From Falsiroseomonas ponticola (lineage in GTDB: Bacteria > Pseudomonadota > Alphaproteobacteria > Acetobacterales > Acetobacteraceae), in the NCBI RefSeq assembly GCF_016805305.1, contig NZ_JAERQN010000002.1:558001-622000 (forward strand): a DNA stretch of 64,000 nt, read 5' to 3'. Positions 1 through 10,508 of this stretch are shown here, one piece after another. The notes under the pieces were generated by a model, which saw only the letters and a list, made by a program, of their open reading frames with translations, was not told the DNA's origin and did no database searches. The position numbers and the translations under genes are program-made. Position 1 is the first letter of the stretch, and every line of letters starts with the position of its first letter.

Positions 1-620
1 TCGCCCGTCCAGCCCGCGCGCGCCTGCAGCACCGCGCGGTCACCGCTGGTGAATTGCCGCAGCTCATAGGGGCCGGCGCCGACAGCGGCATTGGCCGGGT
101 TGTTCGATTGCGTCCAGCGCGGCGGCAGCAGGAAGAAGGTGGAGAGCTGATCGGCCAGCGCGGGGTAGGGGCTGCGCGTCTTCACCTCGATCTCGGTCGG
201 CGAGATGACGGAAACCTCCGACACCAGCGCGAACCAGGGCCGCACCCGCGCATTGTTGGCGGGGTTCATCACCCGCTCGAAATTCCACTTCACCGCCTCC
301 GCGTCCAGCGCCTCCCCGTTGGAGAAGGTGACGCCGGATCGCAGCGTGAAGCGCCAGGTGGTGTCATCCACCGCGCGCCAGGCCGTGGCGAGCTGCGGCT
401 GCAGCTTCATGTCCGGGCCGCGCACCAGCAGCGCCAGGTGGATATGGCTGATGACCGAGAGGTCGGTGCCGATCGTCGTCGTGTTGTGCGGATCAAGCGT
501 GTTCACGTTGGTGGACAGCGCGATGGTCAGGTTGCGCGGCTGCGCCAGCGCCTGGCCCGTAAGACCCGTGGCCAGCAGCGCTGCCAGCGCCGCGCGCCGC
601 GCGAAGGGGATGCTTCTCAT
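1..620 (-). CDS. peptide-type ABC transporter substrate-binding protein, N-terminal part
   Basis: Partial gene running off the left edge; about 206 residues are visible. The N-terminus is a signal peptide (basic MRSIPFARRAA, then a hydrophobic stretch ending ALAQP). The mature part reads NLTIALSTNVNTLDPHNTTT, the usual opening of family 5 (Dpp/Opp/nickel) solute-binding proteins, followed by the TWRFTLRSGVTFSNGE block typical of the family. It would bind the ligand in the periplasm and deliver it to the DppBCDF importer encoded upstream in the same operon. The ATG overlaps the stop of the preceding hydrolase gene (ATGA), so the two are probably translationally coupled. The ligand cannot be read from the sequence. 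Confidence 0.9.
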   Translation of the reverse strand, partial: MRSIPFARRAALAALLATGLTGQALAQPRNLTIALSTNVNTLDPHNTTTIGTDLSVISHIHLALLVRGPDMKLQPQLATAWRAVDDTTWRFTLRSGVTFSNGEALDAEAVKWNFERVMNPANNARVRPWFALVSEVSVISPTEIEVKTRSPYPALADQLSTFFLLPPRWTQSNNPANAAVGAGPYELRQFTSGDRAVLQARAGWTG

Positions 621-1465
621 GCCTGCCTCTCCTCATGCTCCGCCAGGAAGCGCCGGATGCGCGCCAGCACCGCGTCCCGCGCCTCCACATGCACCGAATG
701 ATTGGCGCCCTCGACCATGAACAGCTCGGCCTTCGGCACCGCTTCCGCGATCAGCCTGGACTGGGATGGCGGACATATCCAGTCCGCCGCGCCGCAGACG
801 ACCAGGGTGGGAATGGTGATCTCCGGGAGCCGGGGGCGCAGGTCGTAATCCTTCTCCGCGAAGAGGTCGTTATGCGTCTTCGCGTGGAAGGACATGGTCC
901 GCGTGCGCTCCATGGAGGCATCGGGATCGAATCGCTCGTAGTGGAGCGGCTGCAGCGCCGCCCAGATCAGCCGCAGTTCCGTATCGTCCACCACCTGGTC
1001 GGAGAACATCTTCTCCACCATGCGGACGGAGGCGCTGGTCGCCTTGTGCAGCCGCGCCTTGATGTTCTCCACCGCCTCGGCCTCGTGATGGTGGCTCGGC
1101 GCCGTGCCGCGCAGGATCAGGTGCGTGGCGCTGCCGGGGTGGCGCAGAGCGTGCGTCAGCGCGATCATGCCGCCGAAGCTGCCGCCCTGGATGATGCAGG
1201 GCGCGCCGACCAGCGTTGCGCGCAGCTCCTCCAGGTCATCCGCCAGGCGGTCGAAGGTGAAGGGCGGCGTCAGGGAGGATTGCCCGCAGCCGCGCTGGTC
1301 ATAGGCGATGACGCGGTATTCGTCGCTGAGCGGGCGATAGGCCGCCATCTCCCCCGCATGGTCGCCGATGCCGCGGCCGCCATGCACCAGGATGATGGTG
1401 CCGCGCTTCGCCTCGCCGATATCCTCGACGAGAAGTTCCGCGCCGGCGATGGGGACGCGCTTCAT
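617..1465 (-). CDS. alpha/beta hydrolase, proline-iminopeptidase-like
   Basis: 282 residues, cytoplasmic, no signal peptide. It has the oxyanion region LVHGGRGIGDH, a nucleophile elbow GGSFGG (Ser96), an acid in CGAADWICPP (Asp228) and a His in GANHSVHVE (His256), so a complete Ser-Asp-His triad is visible. The GGSxGG elbow and the DQRGCGQS segment match peptidase family S33 (prolyl iminopeptidases), but the family also contains esterases and C-C hydrolases. I start it at MKRVPIAG, because the open frame upstream lies inside the neighbouring gene. Its ends overlap both neighbours by 4 bp. In a peptide-import operon a peptidase or amidase role is reasonable, but this is inferred. Confidence 0.85.
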   Translation of the reverse strand: MKRVPIAGAELLVEDIGEAKRGTIILVHGGRGIGDHAGEMAAYRPLSDEYRVIAYDQRGCGQSSLTPPFTFDRLADDLEELRATLVGAPCIIQGGSFGGMIALTHALRHPGSATHLILRGTAPSHHHEAEAVENIKARLHKATSASVRMVEKMFSDQVVDDTELRLIWAALQPLHYERFDPDASMERTRTMSFHAKTHNDLFAEKDYDLRPRLPEITIPTLVVCGAADWICPPSQSRLIAEAVPKAELFMVEGANHSVHVEARDAVLARIRRFLAEHEERQA

Positions 1466-2439
1466 GCCTCCCCCCGGATGCGCGCGCCGATCCGCGCCAG
1501 CAGCGCGGTATCGACGGGGTGCCGGATGACGCAGCCCGGGGAGATCAGCACGCCATCCCCGCTGGCGCGGATCGCGGCCAGGTCGTCCTCGATGGCGTTC
1601 ATGTCGCCCTGGGTGATCGGCGTGCGCCGCAGCCCGCCCAGGATCGGCTTGCGCCCGCCCGCTGCGCGGTACTGCGCGATGGAGGGCGCGGTCTCCCCGA
1701 TATGCCAGTTCAGCACGGGCACGGGGAGGTCGCTGAGCAGGTCGAAGAGGATGTCGTCGCCATGCATGTGCACGGCGTTGAACCAACCCGCCTTGGCCCC
1801 TTCCAGTGCCGCCAGGTCATGCGCCAGGAAGTCGCGGCGATAGGCGGCGTCGCCGACCGCGCTGGTCGCGTCCTGCACCGCGAAGAAGACGCCGGCGCAG
1901 CCCAGCGCGATGGCGGCGCGGCTGAAGGCGGCGGTGGTTTCCGCCATCTCCGCCATGGCCGCCTGCACCAGCGCGGGATGGTCGCGCAGATGCGTGGCGA
2001 AGCCATTGCCGCCGATCAGCTTCTTGGCGATGGTGACGGGGGAGAAGACGGTGGCCAGCACCGGCACCGCCGGCCCCAGCGCCTCCACCAGCAGCCCGAG
2101 GTGCCGCAATTCCCGCCCCAGCACGCCCGCGGTGGGGTCGAGGCGCTTCACGCGCGTCCAGTCCTCCGGCGCCTGGATCGGGCTCGCCGTCACCTTCGCC
2201 ACGCCGCCCGCCGCGATCTCCGAATAGTCGGCGCGGACGCCCCAATCCTCCACGACATAGAGGCCGTTCGGCATGGACTTCACGAAATCCGCGCCGGTCG
2301 CGCGGGTGAAGGCCACCGTCTCCCGCGCGATGGCGTCGGGGTCGAGGTCGATGCCCGGGAAATGAGTCCAGAAGGAGAAGGCGGGGCGGGGCGTCCTCTC
2401 CCCCGCGATGGTTGCGCGTACCAGGTCGGCGGGCGTCAT
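1462..2439 (-). CDS. uroporphyrinogen decarboxylase (URO-D) family protein
   Basis: 325 residues with a URO-D-like TIM barrel layout: N-terminal RPAFSFWTHFPGIDLD, central TVFSPVTIAKKLIGG, then FNAVHMHGDDILFDLLSDLPVPVLNWH, and a C-terminal block ending SPGCVIRHPVD. The HMHGD and LNWH segments correspond to the conserved barrel-end strands of the family. It is unlikely to be the heme enzyme HemE: the N-terminal arginine-rich HemE signature is absent and it lies in a transporter/hydantoinase operon. Relatives act as corrinoid or methylcobamide methyltransferases or have unknown roles. It overlaps dppF-like and hydrolase genes by 4 bp on either side. Confidence 0.8.
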   Translation of the reverse strand: MTPADLVRATIAGERTPRPAFSFWTHFPGIDLDPDAIARETVAFTRATGADFVKSMPNGLYVVEDWGVRADYSEIAAGGVAKVTASPIQAPEDWTRVKRLDPTAGVLGRELRHLGLLVEALGPAVPVLATVFSPVTIAKKLIGGNGFATHLRDHPALVQAAMAEMAETTAAFSRAAIALGCAGVFFAVQDATSAVGDAAYRRDFLAHDLAALEGAKAGWFNAVHMHGDDILFDLLSDLPVPVLNWHIGETAPSIAQYRAAGGRKPILGGLRRTPITQGDMNAIEDDLAAIRASGDGVLISPGCVIRHPVDTALLARIGARIRGEA

Positions 2440-3334
2440 GCCGCTTCTCCCATCAAGACGAAATGGCCATGGCCGAGGTCGCGCAGCGCCGCATCCCGCG
2501 GGAAGGCATAGCCGCCCGCATCGAAGGCGAGCCTCTTCCGCCCGCGTTCCCGCGCGGGATCGGGTATCGGCACCGCCGACAGCAGCGCCTGGGTGTAGGG
2601 ATGCCGCGCATCCCCGAACACCGCCTCGGTGGGCCCCATCTCCACGATGCGGCCGCGCAGCATGACCGCCACGCGCGAACAGAGGTAGCGCACCATCGAC
2701 AAATCATGCGCGATGAACAGCAGCGCCAGGCCCATGCTTTCCTGCAGATCCTGGAACAGGTTCACGATCTGCGCCTGGATGGAGACATCCAGCGCCGTGA
2801 TCGGTTCATCCGCCACCAGGAATTGCGGCCGCAGCGCGATGGCGCGCGCGATGCCGATGCGCTGGCGCTGGCCGCCGCTGAATTCATGCGGATAGCGCTG
2901 CATGAAGGCGGGATCGAGCCCCACGGTGCGGAACAGCGCCGCGACCCGATCCGGCCCCGCTTCCGCCCCATGCACCAGCAGCGGTTCCTCCACGAAATCA
3001 CCGACGCGCATGCGCGGGTTCAGCGCGGCATAGGGGTCCTGGAAGACGATCTGCATGCGCCGGCGGAAGGGCTTGCGCTGCGATGCCGACAGCGATGTCA
3101 GGTCGGTGCCGTCGAACACGACGCGGCCCGCATCCGGCTCCTCCAGCCCCATCACCAGGCGGCCCGTGGTGCTCTTGCCGCTGCCGCTTTCGCCCACCAG
3201 GCCCAGCGTCTCCCCGGGCAGGACGTCGAAGCTGACGTCATCGACCGCGCGGGTGACGTAGCGCGCGCGGCCGAACAGCCCGCCGCCGCTGGCGTAGTGG
3301 CGGCGCAGGCCTTCGACGCGGAGGAGGGGCGCCG

Positions 3335-3338
<4 letters not shown>
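2436..3338 (-). CDS. ABC transporter ATP-binding protein, DppF/OppF type
   Basis: 300 residues. Walker A GESGSGKS at 49-56, Q-loop VFQDPYAALNPR near 98-109, signature FSGGQRQR at 153-160, Walker B FLVADEP at about 173-179 and the H-loop in FIAHDLSMV. The C-terminal VPIPDPARERGRKR segment is the oligopeptide-transporter extension. It is the second ATPase of the importer and would form a heterodimer with the adjacent DppD-like protein at the inner membrane. It overlaps both neighbours by 4 bp, showing tight operon packing. Confidence 0.95.
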
Positions 3339-4323
<985 letters not shown>

Positions 4324-4324
<1 letters not shown>

Positions 4325-5181
4325 CACCGCACCGCCAGTCGCGGGTCGAAGAAGTCCCGCAGCCAGTCGCCCAGCAGATTCACCGCCAGCACCGTCAGCA
4401 TCAGCGCCAGGCCCGGGAAGGTGATGATCCACCAGGCGGAGGAGATGTAGGTCCGCCCATCCGCCAGCATCCGCCCCCAGCTGGGATCGGGCGGCTGGAT
4501 GCCGAGGCCGAGGAAGGAGAGCCCTGCCTCCAGCACGATCACCCGCGCCAGTTCCAGCGTTGCCACCACCAGCGCCGGCGTCAGCACATTGGGCAGGATG
4601 TGGCGCAGGATGATCCGCGCGTGGGAGGCGCCGATGGCCCTCGCGCTCTGCACGAATTCCCGCTCCCGCACCGCCAGCACCTGGCCGCGCACGATGCGCG
4701 CGTAGCGGACCCAGGAGACCAGGGCGAGCACGCCGACCAGGTTCCGCAGGCTCGGCCCCAGCGCCGCCACCACCATCAGCGCCAGCAGCATCAGCGGCAG
4801 CGCCAGCTGGATATCGACCAGCCGCATCAGGATGCGATCCACCCAGCCGCCGAAATAGCCGGAGACGAGTCCCAGCACCGTGCCCAGCACGCCCCCCAGC
4901 AGCACCGCCGCGCCCGCCACCATCAAGGTCACGCGGCTGCCCGCGATGATGCGGGACAGGATGTCGCGCCCCAGCTGGTCCGTCCCCAGCGGATGCGCGC
5001 CCAGGCCGACCCAGGACAGCGTCGGCGCCACCATGCGCGCGCGGAGGTTCGTCCGCGTGGGATCGGGCAAATCGAGCCAGGGGCCGAAGACGGCCAGCAG
5101 CACCAGCACCACCAGCAGCGTGGCGCCGAGCAGCCCGAGCCATCCGGAACGGCGCGTCAGCGCCCGCCACACCTCCCTCAT
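4324..5181 (-). CDS. ABC transporter permease, DppC type
   Basis: 285 residues starting MREVWRALTRRSGW. An N-terminal membrane segment (WLGLLGATLLVVLVLLAVFG) is followed by a periplasmic part with HPLGTDQLGRDILSR, diagnostic of DppC/OppC subunits, then several hydrophobic helices. The EAA loop reads REREFVQSARAIGASHARII and contacts the ATPases. It forms the inner-membrane channel with the DppB-like subunit encoded immediately upstream; the two genes overlap by 4 bp. Confidence 0.95.
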
Positions 5182-6101
5182 CGCCGTGCCCGGATGCGCG
5201 GGTCGAGCAGCCCGTAGAGCAGATCGACGAAGAGGTTGATGACGACGAAGATGGTCGCGATCACCATCACCCCCGCCTGCACCACGGGAAAGTCCTTCGC
5301 CTCCATCGCCTGCACGATCAGCCGCCCGACCCCGGGCCAGGAGAAGACGGTCTCCGTCACCACCGATCCGCCGAGCAGCTCGCCGGCCAGGATGCCGACC
5401 ATGGTGACGACGGGGATCAGCGAATTGCGCGCGACATGCCACAGGAAGACCGTGCCCGGCAGCAGCCCCTTGGCGCGCGCCGTGCGCACATGATCGTCCT
5501 TCATCACATCCAGCATGCCGGACCGCAGCAGCCGCGCGATGCTGGCGGTGGTGAAGGTGCCGAGCGTCAGCGCGGGCAGGATCAGGCTCGCGGGGCCGTC
5601 ATAGCCGCCAGTCGGCAGCAGGCCGAGATCGACGGCGAAGAGCAGGATCAGCAGCAGCCCGAGCCAGAAGACCGGCGTCGCCTGGCCGAGCAGCGCCAGC
5701 AGCATCACGACGCCTTCCACGATGGTGCCGCGGAACAGCGCCGCCATGGATCCCGCCACGGCCCCCAGCACCACGCCGACCAGCAGCGCCGATCCCGCCA
5801 GCGCCATCGTCGCCGGCATGCGTTCCAGCACCACGGAAAGGGCAGGGCGCATGAACTGGAAGGAGTTTCCGAAGTCCCCCTGCACCACGCCGCCGAGGAA
5901 GGTCAGGTACTGCGCCCAGATCGGTCGGTCCAACCCCAGGCCGGCGCGCAATTGCTGAAGCTGTTCCTCCGTCGCCCCCACCGGCAGCAGCAGGATCGCG
6001 GGGTCGCCCAGCAGGCGGGAGACGACGAAGACGATCGTCACCACGCCCCAGATCGCCACGATCCCGTCGCCGAGGCGGGAGAGGAGGAAGCGCCCCATCA
6101 A
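5178..6101 (-). CDS. ABC transporter permease, DppB type
   Basis: 307 residues beginning MMGRFLLSRLGDGIVAIWGVV, an amphipathic start and first membrane helix typical of DppB/OppB. It has the GDFGNSF segment and the EAA loop DHVRTARAKGLLPGTVFLWH, and ends in ...NLFVDLLYGLLDPRIRARR, the classic DppB C-terminus. It pairs with the DppC-like subunit. It overlaps hyuB by 4 bp at its start, linking substrate import to the hydantoinase/oxoprolinase genes. Confidence 0.95.
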   Translation of the reverse strand: MMGRFLLSRLGDGIVAIWGVVTIVFVVSRLLGDPAILLLPVGATEEQLQQLRAGLGLDRPIWAQYLTFLGGVVQGDFGNSFQFMRPALSVVLERMPATMALAGSALLVGVVLGAVAGSMAALFRGTIVEGVVMLLALLGQATPVFWLGLLLILLFAVDLGLLPTGGYDGPASLILPALTLGTFTTASIARLLRSGMLDVMKDDHVRTARAKGLLPGTVFLWHVARNSLIPVVTMVGILAGELLGGSVVTETVFSWPGVGRLIVQAMEAKDFPVVQAGVMVIATIFVVINLFVDLLYGLLDPRIRARR

Positions 6102-7732
6102 TCCTCCAGCCCGTAGATGTCGCGCGCCGCTTCCGCGCTGATGCGATCCTCCCGCAGGTCACGCCGCACCGCGTCCCTGTCCCGCAGCCGAGGATCGCCG
6201 CGGCCGCCACCGCCCGACGTCACGGCCGCGCCCGATCCGCCATCCGGGATCAGCCCGTCGCGCCGCTTCAGCGCGGCGACGCCGGCCGAAAGCTCCACGC
6301 GCGCCAGCCCACCGGGCAGCCCGCCCTCCAACCCCCAGGCCGGCACGATGTTGCAGGGCCCGCCGAGATTCACCGTCGCCTCATGCCCCACCGCCCGCAC
6401 GCGGCGCCGGATGCCCATGCCGCCGCGGAAGCGGCCGGGGCCGCCGCTGTCGCGCACCAGTTCATAGGCCTCCACCATCACGGGCTGTTCGGATTCCAGC
6501 GCCTCCACCGGGATGTTGGCGGAGTTGGTGGTGTGGACATGCACGCCATCCATCCCGTCCTGCCCGGCCCGCGCACCGAATCCGCCGCCCATGCTCTCGT
6601 TGTAGACGTAGTAGCGCCCGGTGCGGGGATGCGTGCCGCTCATGGTCAGCACCGTCACGCCGGTGGAGGCCGCGGGCACGCGATCCGGGATCGCCTCGGC
6701 CAGCGCCGCGAAGCACATATCCACCAGCCGCTGCGCCACGTCGTGCCGGCTATAGACGGCGGCCGGCGGCAGCGCATTGACGATGGAGCCCGCCGGCGCA
6801 TCGATCCGGATCGGCCGATGGAAGCCCGCATTGGCGGGCGTGTCCTGGTCCAGCAGCGTCTTCACGACGTAGTAGACCGTCGCCTGCAGCGCGGTGAACA
6901 CCATGTTGAGGCCGGAGCGCGTCTGCGCCGGATTGCCCGCGAAATCGAAGCGGATCTCCTCGCCCGCGACCTCGATCGCGACCGCCAGGTGCAGCAGCTC
7001 GGGCCACAGGCTGGTGTCGAAGGGGGCGCGGAATTCGTAGCGTCCGTCGGGGATGGCGGCGATGCCGGCGCGGGTCTTGCGCTCCGCATAATCCAGCAGC
7101 TCCCGCGTCGCCTGGTGCAGCACCGTCACGCCGTAGCGCGCGGCCAGCGCCTGGTAGCGCTGCACGCCCAGCCGGTTCGCCGCCATCTGCGCGCGGAAAT
7201 CATTCACCCTCTCCCGCGGCACCTGGCAGTTCAGCAGCACGAGGTCCATCACATCCTGCTGCAGCACGCCGGCGCGGTAGAGCCGAATGGGCGGGATGCG
7301 CAGCCCTTCTTGGAAGATATGCGCGTGGCCGCGATCCACGAAGTCGGAATGGTGCGCCAGGTTCGCCACCCAGGCCGCCAGCGCGCCCTCCACGAAGACC
7401 GGCTCCAGGAAGACGATGTCGTTGAGATGCGTGCCGCCGCCGGTATGCGCGTCATTCCCGATGAAGACGTCGCCCGGCTGGATCGCCGCCACATCGGTGC
7501 TGCCCAGCACGCGATGCGCGATGCCGAGCAGCGACCCCAGATGCAGCGGGATCTGCTCGGCCTGCGCGATGATGCGGCCTTCCGTGTCGAACAGCGCGGC
7601 GGAGCAGTCGCGGCGTTCCTTGATGTTGGCGGAATAGGCGGCACGGATGATGGCCTTGCCCATCTCCTCCACGATGGTGGAGAGGGCACTGCCGATCACC
7701 TCGACGGTAATGGGATCGATGGCGGTGCTCAC
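6098..7732 (-). CDS. hydantoinase B/oxoprolinase family protein (HyuB-type)
   Basis: 544 residues. The N-terminus DPITVEVIGSALSTIVEEMG, the ERRDCSAALFD block and the NDAHTGGGTH motif (93-102) are hallmarks of the HyuB/OplB family, the partner subunit of ATP-dependent hydantoinases, 5-oxoprolinases and acetone carboxylase-like enzymes. The C-terminal half has the usual GGFGARAGQDGMDGVH and GGPGRFRGGMG blocks. With HyuA it should catalyse ATP-driven opening of a cyclic imide or lactam, or a carboxylation; the substrate is unknown. It overlaps hyuA and dppB by 4 bp. Length is normal for the family. Confidence 0.93.
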   Translation of the reverse strand: MSTAIDPITVEVIGSALSTIVEEMGKAIIRAAYSANIKERRDCSAALFDTEGRIIAQAEQIPLHLGSLLGIAHRVLGSTDVAAIQPGDVFIGNDAHTGGGTHLNDIVFLEPVFVEGALAAWVANLAHHSDFVDRGHAHIFQEGLRIPPIRLYRAGVLQQDVMDLVLLNCQVPRERVNDFRAQMAANRLGVQRYQALAARYGVTVLHQATRELLDYAERKTRAGIAAIPDGRYEFRAPFDTSLWPELLHLAVAIEVAGEEIRFDFAGNPAQTRSGLNMVFTALQATVYYVVKTLLDQDTPANAGFHRPIRIDAPAGSIVNALPPAAVYSRHDVAQRLVDMCFAALAEAIPDRVPAASTGVTVLTMSGTHPRTGRYYVYNESMGGGFGARAGQDGMDGVHVHTTNSANIPVEALESEQPVMVEAYELVRDSGGPGRFRGGMGIRRRVRAVGHEATVNLGGPCNIVPAWGLEGGLPGGLARVELSAGVAALKRRDGLIPDGGSGAAVTSGGGGRGDPRLRDRDAVRRDLREDRISAEAARDIYGLED

Positions 7733-9795
7733 GCCGCCTCCTCCACCATCAGGTTCAGCCAGGCATCGACGGTCGCGACCTGGCCCGGCAGCAGCAGGGT
7801 GGTGCTGTCCATCTGCTCGATCACCGCCGGCCCCGCCACGCGATGCCCGGGGCCAAGACGCGCGCGGTCATGCAGCGGGCAGGGGACCACGGCGCCCGCT
7901 TCCGGCAGCCAGACCTGCCGCGTGCCGATGATGCTCTCCGCCACATCCGTCACCGCCCGCGGATGCGCGGCGATATCGGCCTTCGGCACGCGCCCCGTCG
8001 CCTCCAGCCGCAGGGTCACCACGCGGATGGGCTCCTCCGGCGAGGCATAGCCATAGACCTGGCGATGCGCGGCCTCGAAGCGCCTTGTCACCTCGGCCAG
8101 CGCGGTCTCGTCCAGCGGACCATCGGGGCAATCCACCATCAGCTCATGCCCCTGGCCCTCATAGCGCAGGTCGATGGCGCGTGCGGTGGCGCGATCCGCC
8201 GCCGCGATGCCTTCCTCCGCGAACCAGCAAGCGGCCTGCGACTCCAACCGGGAAAAACCGTCGCGCAGCCCGGCCAGCCCCTCGGCCGAGAGCGGCAGCA
8301 TCCGACCGGCCGAGAGATGCGTGCGCAGATCGCTCAGCAGCAGCCCCATGGCGCAGAGGATGCCGGGGCTGCGCGGCACCAGCACCCGCGCCATGCCCAA
8401 CTCCCGCGCCAGCCGCGCCGCATGCAGTGGCCCCGCGCCGCCGAAGGCCATCAGCACATAGTCGCGCGGGTCGTAGCCACGCTCGACGGAAATCACGCGG
8501 ATCGCCTTCGCCATATTGGCGGTGACGACGCTGATGATGCCCTGCGCGGTGCGCATCGCATCCAGCCCGATGCCCGCACCCAGCCGCGCGATCGCGGCCT
8601 CCGCCCGCCCGCGGTCGATCGCCATGCGCCCGCCCAGCAGATGCGTGGGATTCAGCACGCCCAGCACCAGGTTGGCGTCCGTGACGGTCGGCTCCCCGTT
8701 CCCCAGCCCGTAGCAGACCGGCCCCGGGAAGGCCCCCGCGCTGCGCGGCCCCACCTTCAGCAGCCCGCCGCTATCGACGAAGGCGATGGAGCCACCGCCC
8801 GCGCCGACCGTGTGGATATCCAGCATCGGCACGCGCAGCGGATTGCCATGCACCGCCACATCCACCGCCATGCGCGGCCGCCCGCCATCGATCAGCGCGA
8901 CGTCCGACGACGTGCCGCCCATGTCGAAGGTGATGATCCCCGGCACCCCGGCCGCGCGCCCGATCGCCAGCGCGCCCGTCACCCCCGCCGCCGGCCCGGA
9001 CAGCACGGTCCGCACCGGGAAGCGGGACGCCGCCTCCGCGGAAATCACCCCGCCATTGCTCTGTGTCAGATGCGGCGTCGCGTTCACGCCCATCGCCGCC
9101 AGCCGCGGCGCCAGGCGCCCGAGATAGCCGCGCATCACCGGCCCCAGCGCCGCATTCACCGTGGTGGTGGAGAAGCGCTCATACTCCCGGAACTCGGGCG
9201 CCACCTCATGCGAGGTGCTGACGAAGGCGCCCGGCATCTCCTCCGCCACCAGCCGCGCCACCAGCGCCTCGTGCTCCGGCGCCAGGTAGCCGAAGAGGAA
9301 GCAGATGGAGACAGCCTCCACCCCCGCATCCCGCAGCCGCCGCACCGCCGCGCGCGCCTCGTCCTCATCCAGCGCCCGCGCGACGCTGCCATCGAAGCGC
9401 AGCCGCTCCGCCACCTCCAGCCGCAGGTCGCGCGGCGCCGGCGGCTCCGGCTTGCGCGCCTGCAGGTCATACAGCGCGGGCCGCATCTGGCGGCGGATCT
9501 CGATCACGTCGCGGAAGCCCCGCGTCGTCACCATCCCCGTCCGCGCGCCCCGCCCCTCGATCAGCGCATTGGTCGCCACCGTGGTGCCATGGCCGAAATA
9601 GGCCACCTCCGCCCCCGCGCGCCCGGCCTCCGCCAGCGCCTGGCCGATGCCGGTGGCGATGCCCTCGCTCGGGTCGGCGGGCGTGCTGCTGACCTTCCAG
9701 ACCGAAAGCCGCCCCGTCGCGCCATCCCACAGGCAGACATCGGTGAAGGTACCGCCCGAATCGACGCCGATGCGGAGGGCGGGGGAAAGGCTCAT
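7729..9795 (-). CDS. hydantoinase A/oxoprolinase family protein (HyuA-type)
   Basis: 688 residues. An actin-like ATPase fold is indicated by DSGGTFTD (12-19), HGTTVATNALIEG (69-81) and a second phosphate loop DMGGTSSD (291-298). The C-terminal FGGAGPLHA and RYEGQGHEL blocks are family-typical. It supplies ATP-dependent activation for the HyuAB enzyme. It is the first gene of the operon. An AGAAGG-like Shine-Dalgarno (AGAAGGA on the minus strand, about 9802-9808) precedes the ATG, and a 12-bp palindrome lies just upstream. Both subunits are separate genes here, unlike eukaryotic fused oxoprolinase. Confidence 0.93.
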   Translation of the reverse strand: MSLSPALRIGVDSGGTFTDVCLWDGATGRLSVWKVSSTPADPSEGIATGIGQALAEAGRAGAEVAYFGHGTTVATNALIEGRGARTGMVTTRGFRDVIEIRRQMRPALYDLQARKPEPPAPRDLRLEVAERLRFDGSVARALDEDEARAAVRRLRDAGVEAVSICFLFGYLAPEHEALVARLVAEEMPGAFVSTSHEVAPEFREYERFSTTTVNAALGPVMRGYLGRLAPRLAAMGVNATPHLTQSNGGVISAEAASRFPVRTVLSGPAAGVTGALAIGRAAGVPGIITFDMGGTSSDVALIDGGRPRMAVDVAVHGNPLRVPMLDIHTVGAGGGSIAFVDSGGLLKVGPRSAGAFPGPVCYGLGNGEPTVTDANLVLGVLNPTHLLGGRMAIDRGRAEAAIARLGAGIGLDAMRTAQGIISVVTANMAKAIRVISVERGYDPRDYVLMAFGGAGPLHAARLARELGMARVLVPRSPGILCAMGLLLSDLRTHLSAGRMLPLSAEGLAGLRDGFSRLESQAACWFAEEGIAAADRATARAIDLRYEGQGHELMVDCPDGPLDETALAEVTRRFEAAHRQVYGYASPEEPIRVVTLRLEATGRVPKADIAAHPRAVTDVAESIIGTRQVWLPEAGAVVPCPLHDRARLGPGHRVAGPAVIEQMDSTTLLLPGQVATVDAWLNLMVEEAA

Positions 9796-9810
9796 GCCGC
9801 GTCCTTCTGG

Positions 9811-9822
9811 ATTGGCGCCAAT
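9811..9822. promoter_or_regulatory. perfect palindrome between divergent hyuA operon and GntR gene
   Basis: ATTGGCGCCAAT is a perfect 12-bp dyad in the 86-bp gap between the two divergent starts, 15 bp from the hyuA start codon. GntR-family regulators usually bind short palindromes next to their own gene, so this is a candidate operator for the neighbouring FCD-type regulator. Binding is inferred. Confidence 0.5.
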
Positions 9823-9881
9823 TTTGATGCCATGATCGGCGCCGCATGGTCAACCGCACAAGCGCGCCAGGAGAACCCGCG

Positions 9882-10508
9882 ATGCAGGCCGCCGCCCCCG
9901 CCCGCACCCGCGACCTCACCCGCCTGCTGGAACAGGACATCCATCTCGGCCGCCTCGGCCCCGGATCCTGGCTGCGGCAGATCGACCTCGAAGCCGCCTA
10001 CGGCGCCACGCGCCTCGATATCCGCCAGGCGCTGGACCGCCTGGTAGAAAAGCGCCTGGTCCGCCACATCGCCCGCCGCGGCTACCAGGTGGAGGATTTC
10101 GACCCCGCCCGCGTCGCCCAGGTCATGGAAACCCGCGCCGTGCTGGAAGTGGCCGCGGCCGCGCTCGTCATCGACAAGCTCGACGAGAGCGCCCTCGCCA
10201 CCATGCAGCGCCACGCCGAAGCCTTCGCCACCGCCCTCGAATCCGGCACGGTGGAGGACCAGGAAGCCGCCAACATCGCCTTCCACACCACCATGCTCGC
10301 CCCCTGCCCGAACCGCGAGATGGTGGAACTGCTCTTCGACCTCCGCGCCCGCGTCCCCTCCGCCGTCATCCGCCGCCGCAACACGATGGACCTGCTGCGG
10401 CGCGGCGCGGACCACCACTTCGCCATCATCCGCCTGATCCGCACCCGCGACCTGCCGGCCCTCCAGCAGGTGATGCGGGAACACAATTTGAGCCCGGGGG
10501 CGCCGTAG
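9882..10508 (+). CDS. GntR family transcriptional regulator, FCD subfamily
   Basis: 208 residues from the ATG at 9882, chosen because CAGGAGAA (9868-9875) gives a well-placed Shine-Dalgarno; an in-frame ATG at 9846 would add 12 residues. An N-terminal winged helix (about residues 8-65, with TRLDIRQALDRLVEKRLVRHIARRGYQV) is followed by an all-helical FCD ligand-binding domain with the metal-binding type pattern ANIAFHTTML and ADHHFAIIRLI. It probably represses or activates the divergent hyu/dpp operon in response to a carboxylate or related metabolite. Confidence 0.9.
   Translation: MQAAAPARTRDLTRLLEQDIHLGRLGPGSWLRQIDLEAAYGATRLDIRQALDRLVEKRLVRHIARRGYQVEDFDPARVAQVMETRAVLEVAAAALVIDKLDESALATMQRHAEAFATALESGTVEDQEAANIAFHTTMLAPCPNREMVELLFDLRARVPSAVIRRRNTMDLLRRGADHHFAIIRLIRTRDLPALQQVMREHNLSPGAP

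Noticed and set aside
1462..2439. True heme-pathway uroporphyrinogen decarboxylase (hemE)
   Set aside because: Lacks the HemE N-terminal arginine-rich signature and lies inside a transporter/hydantoinase operon.
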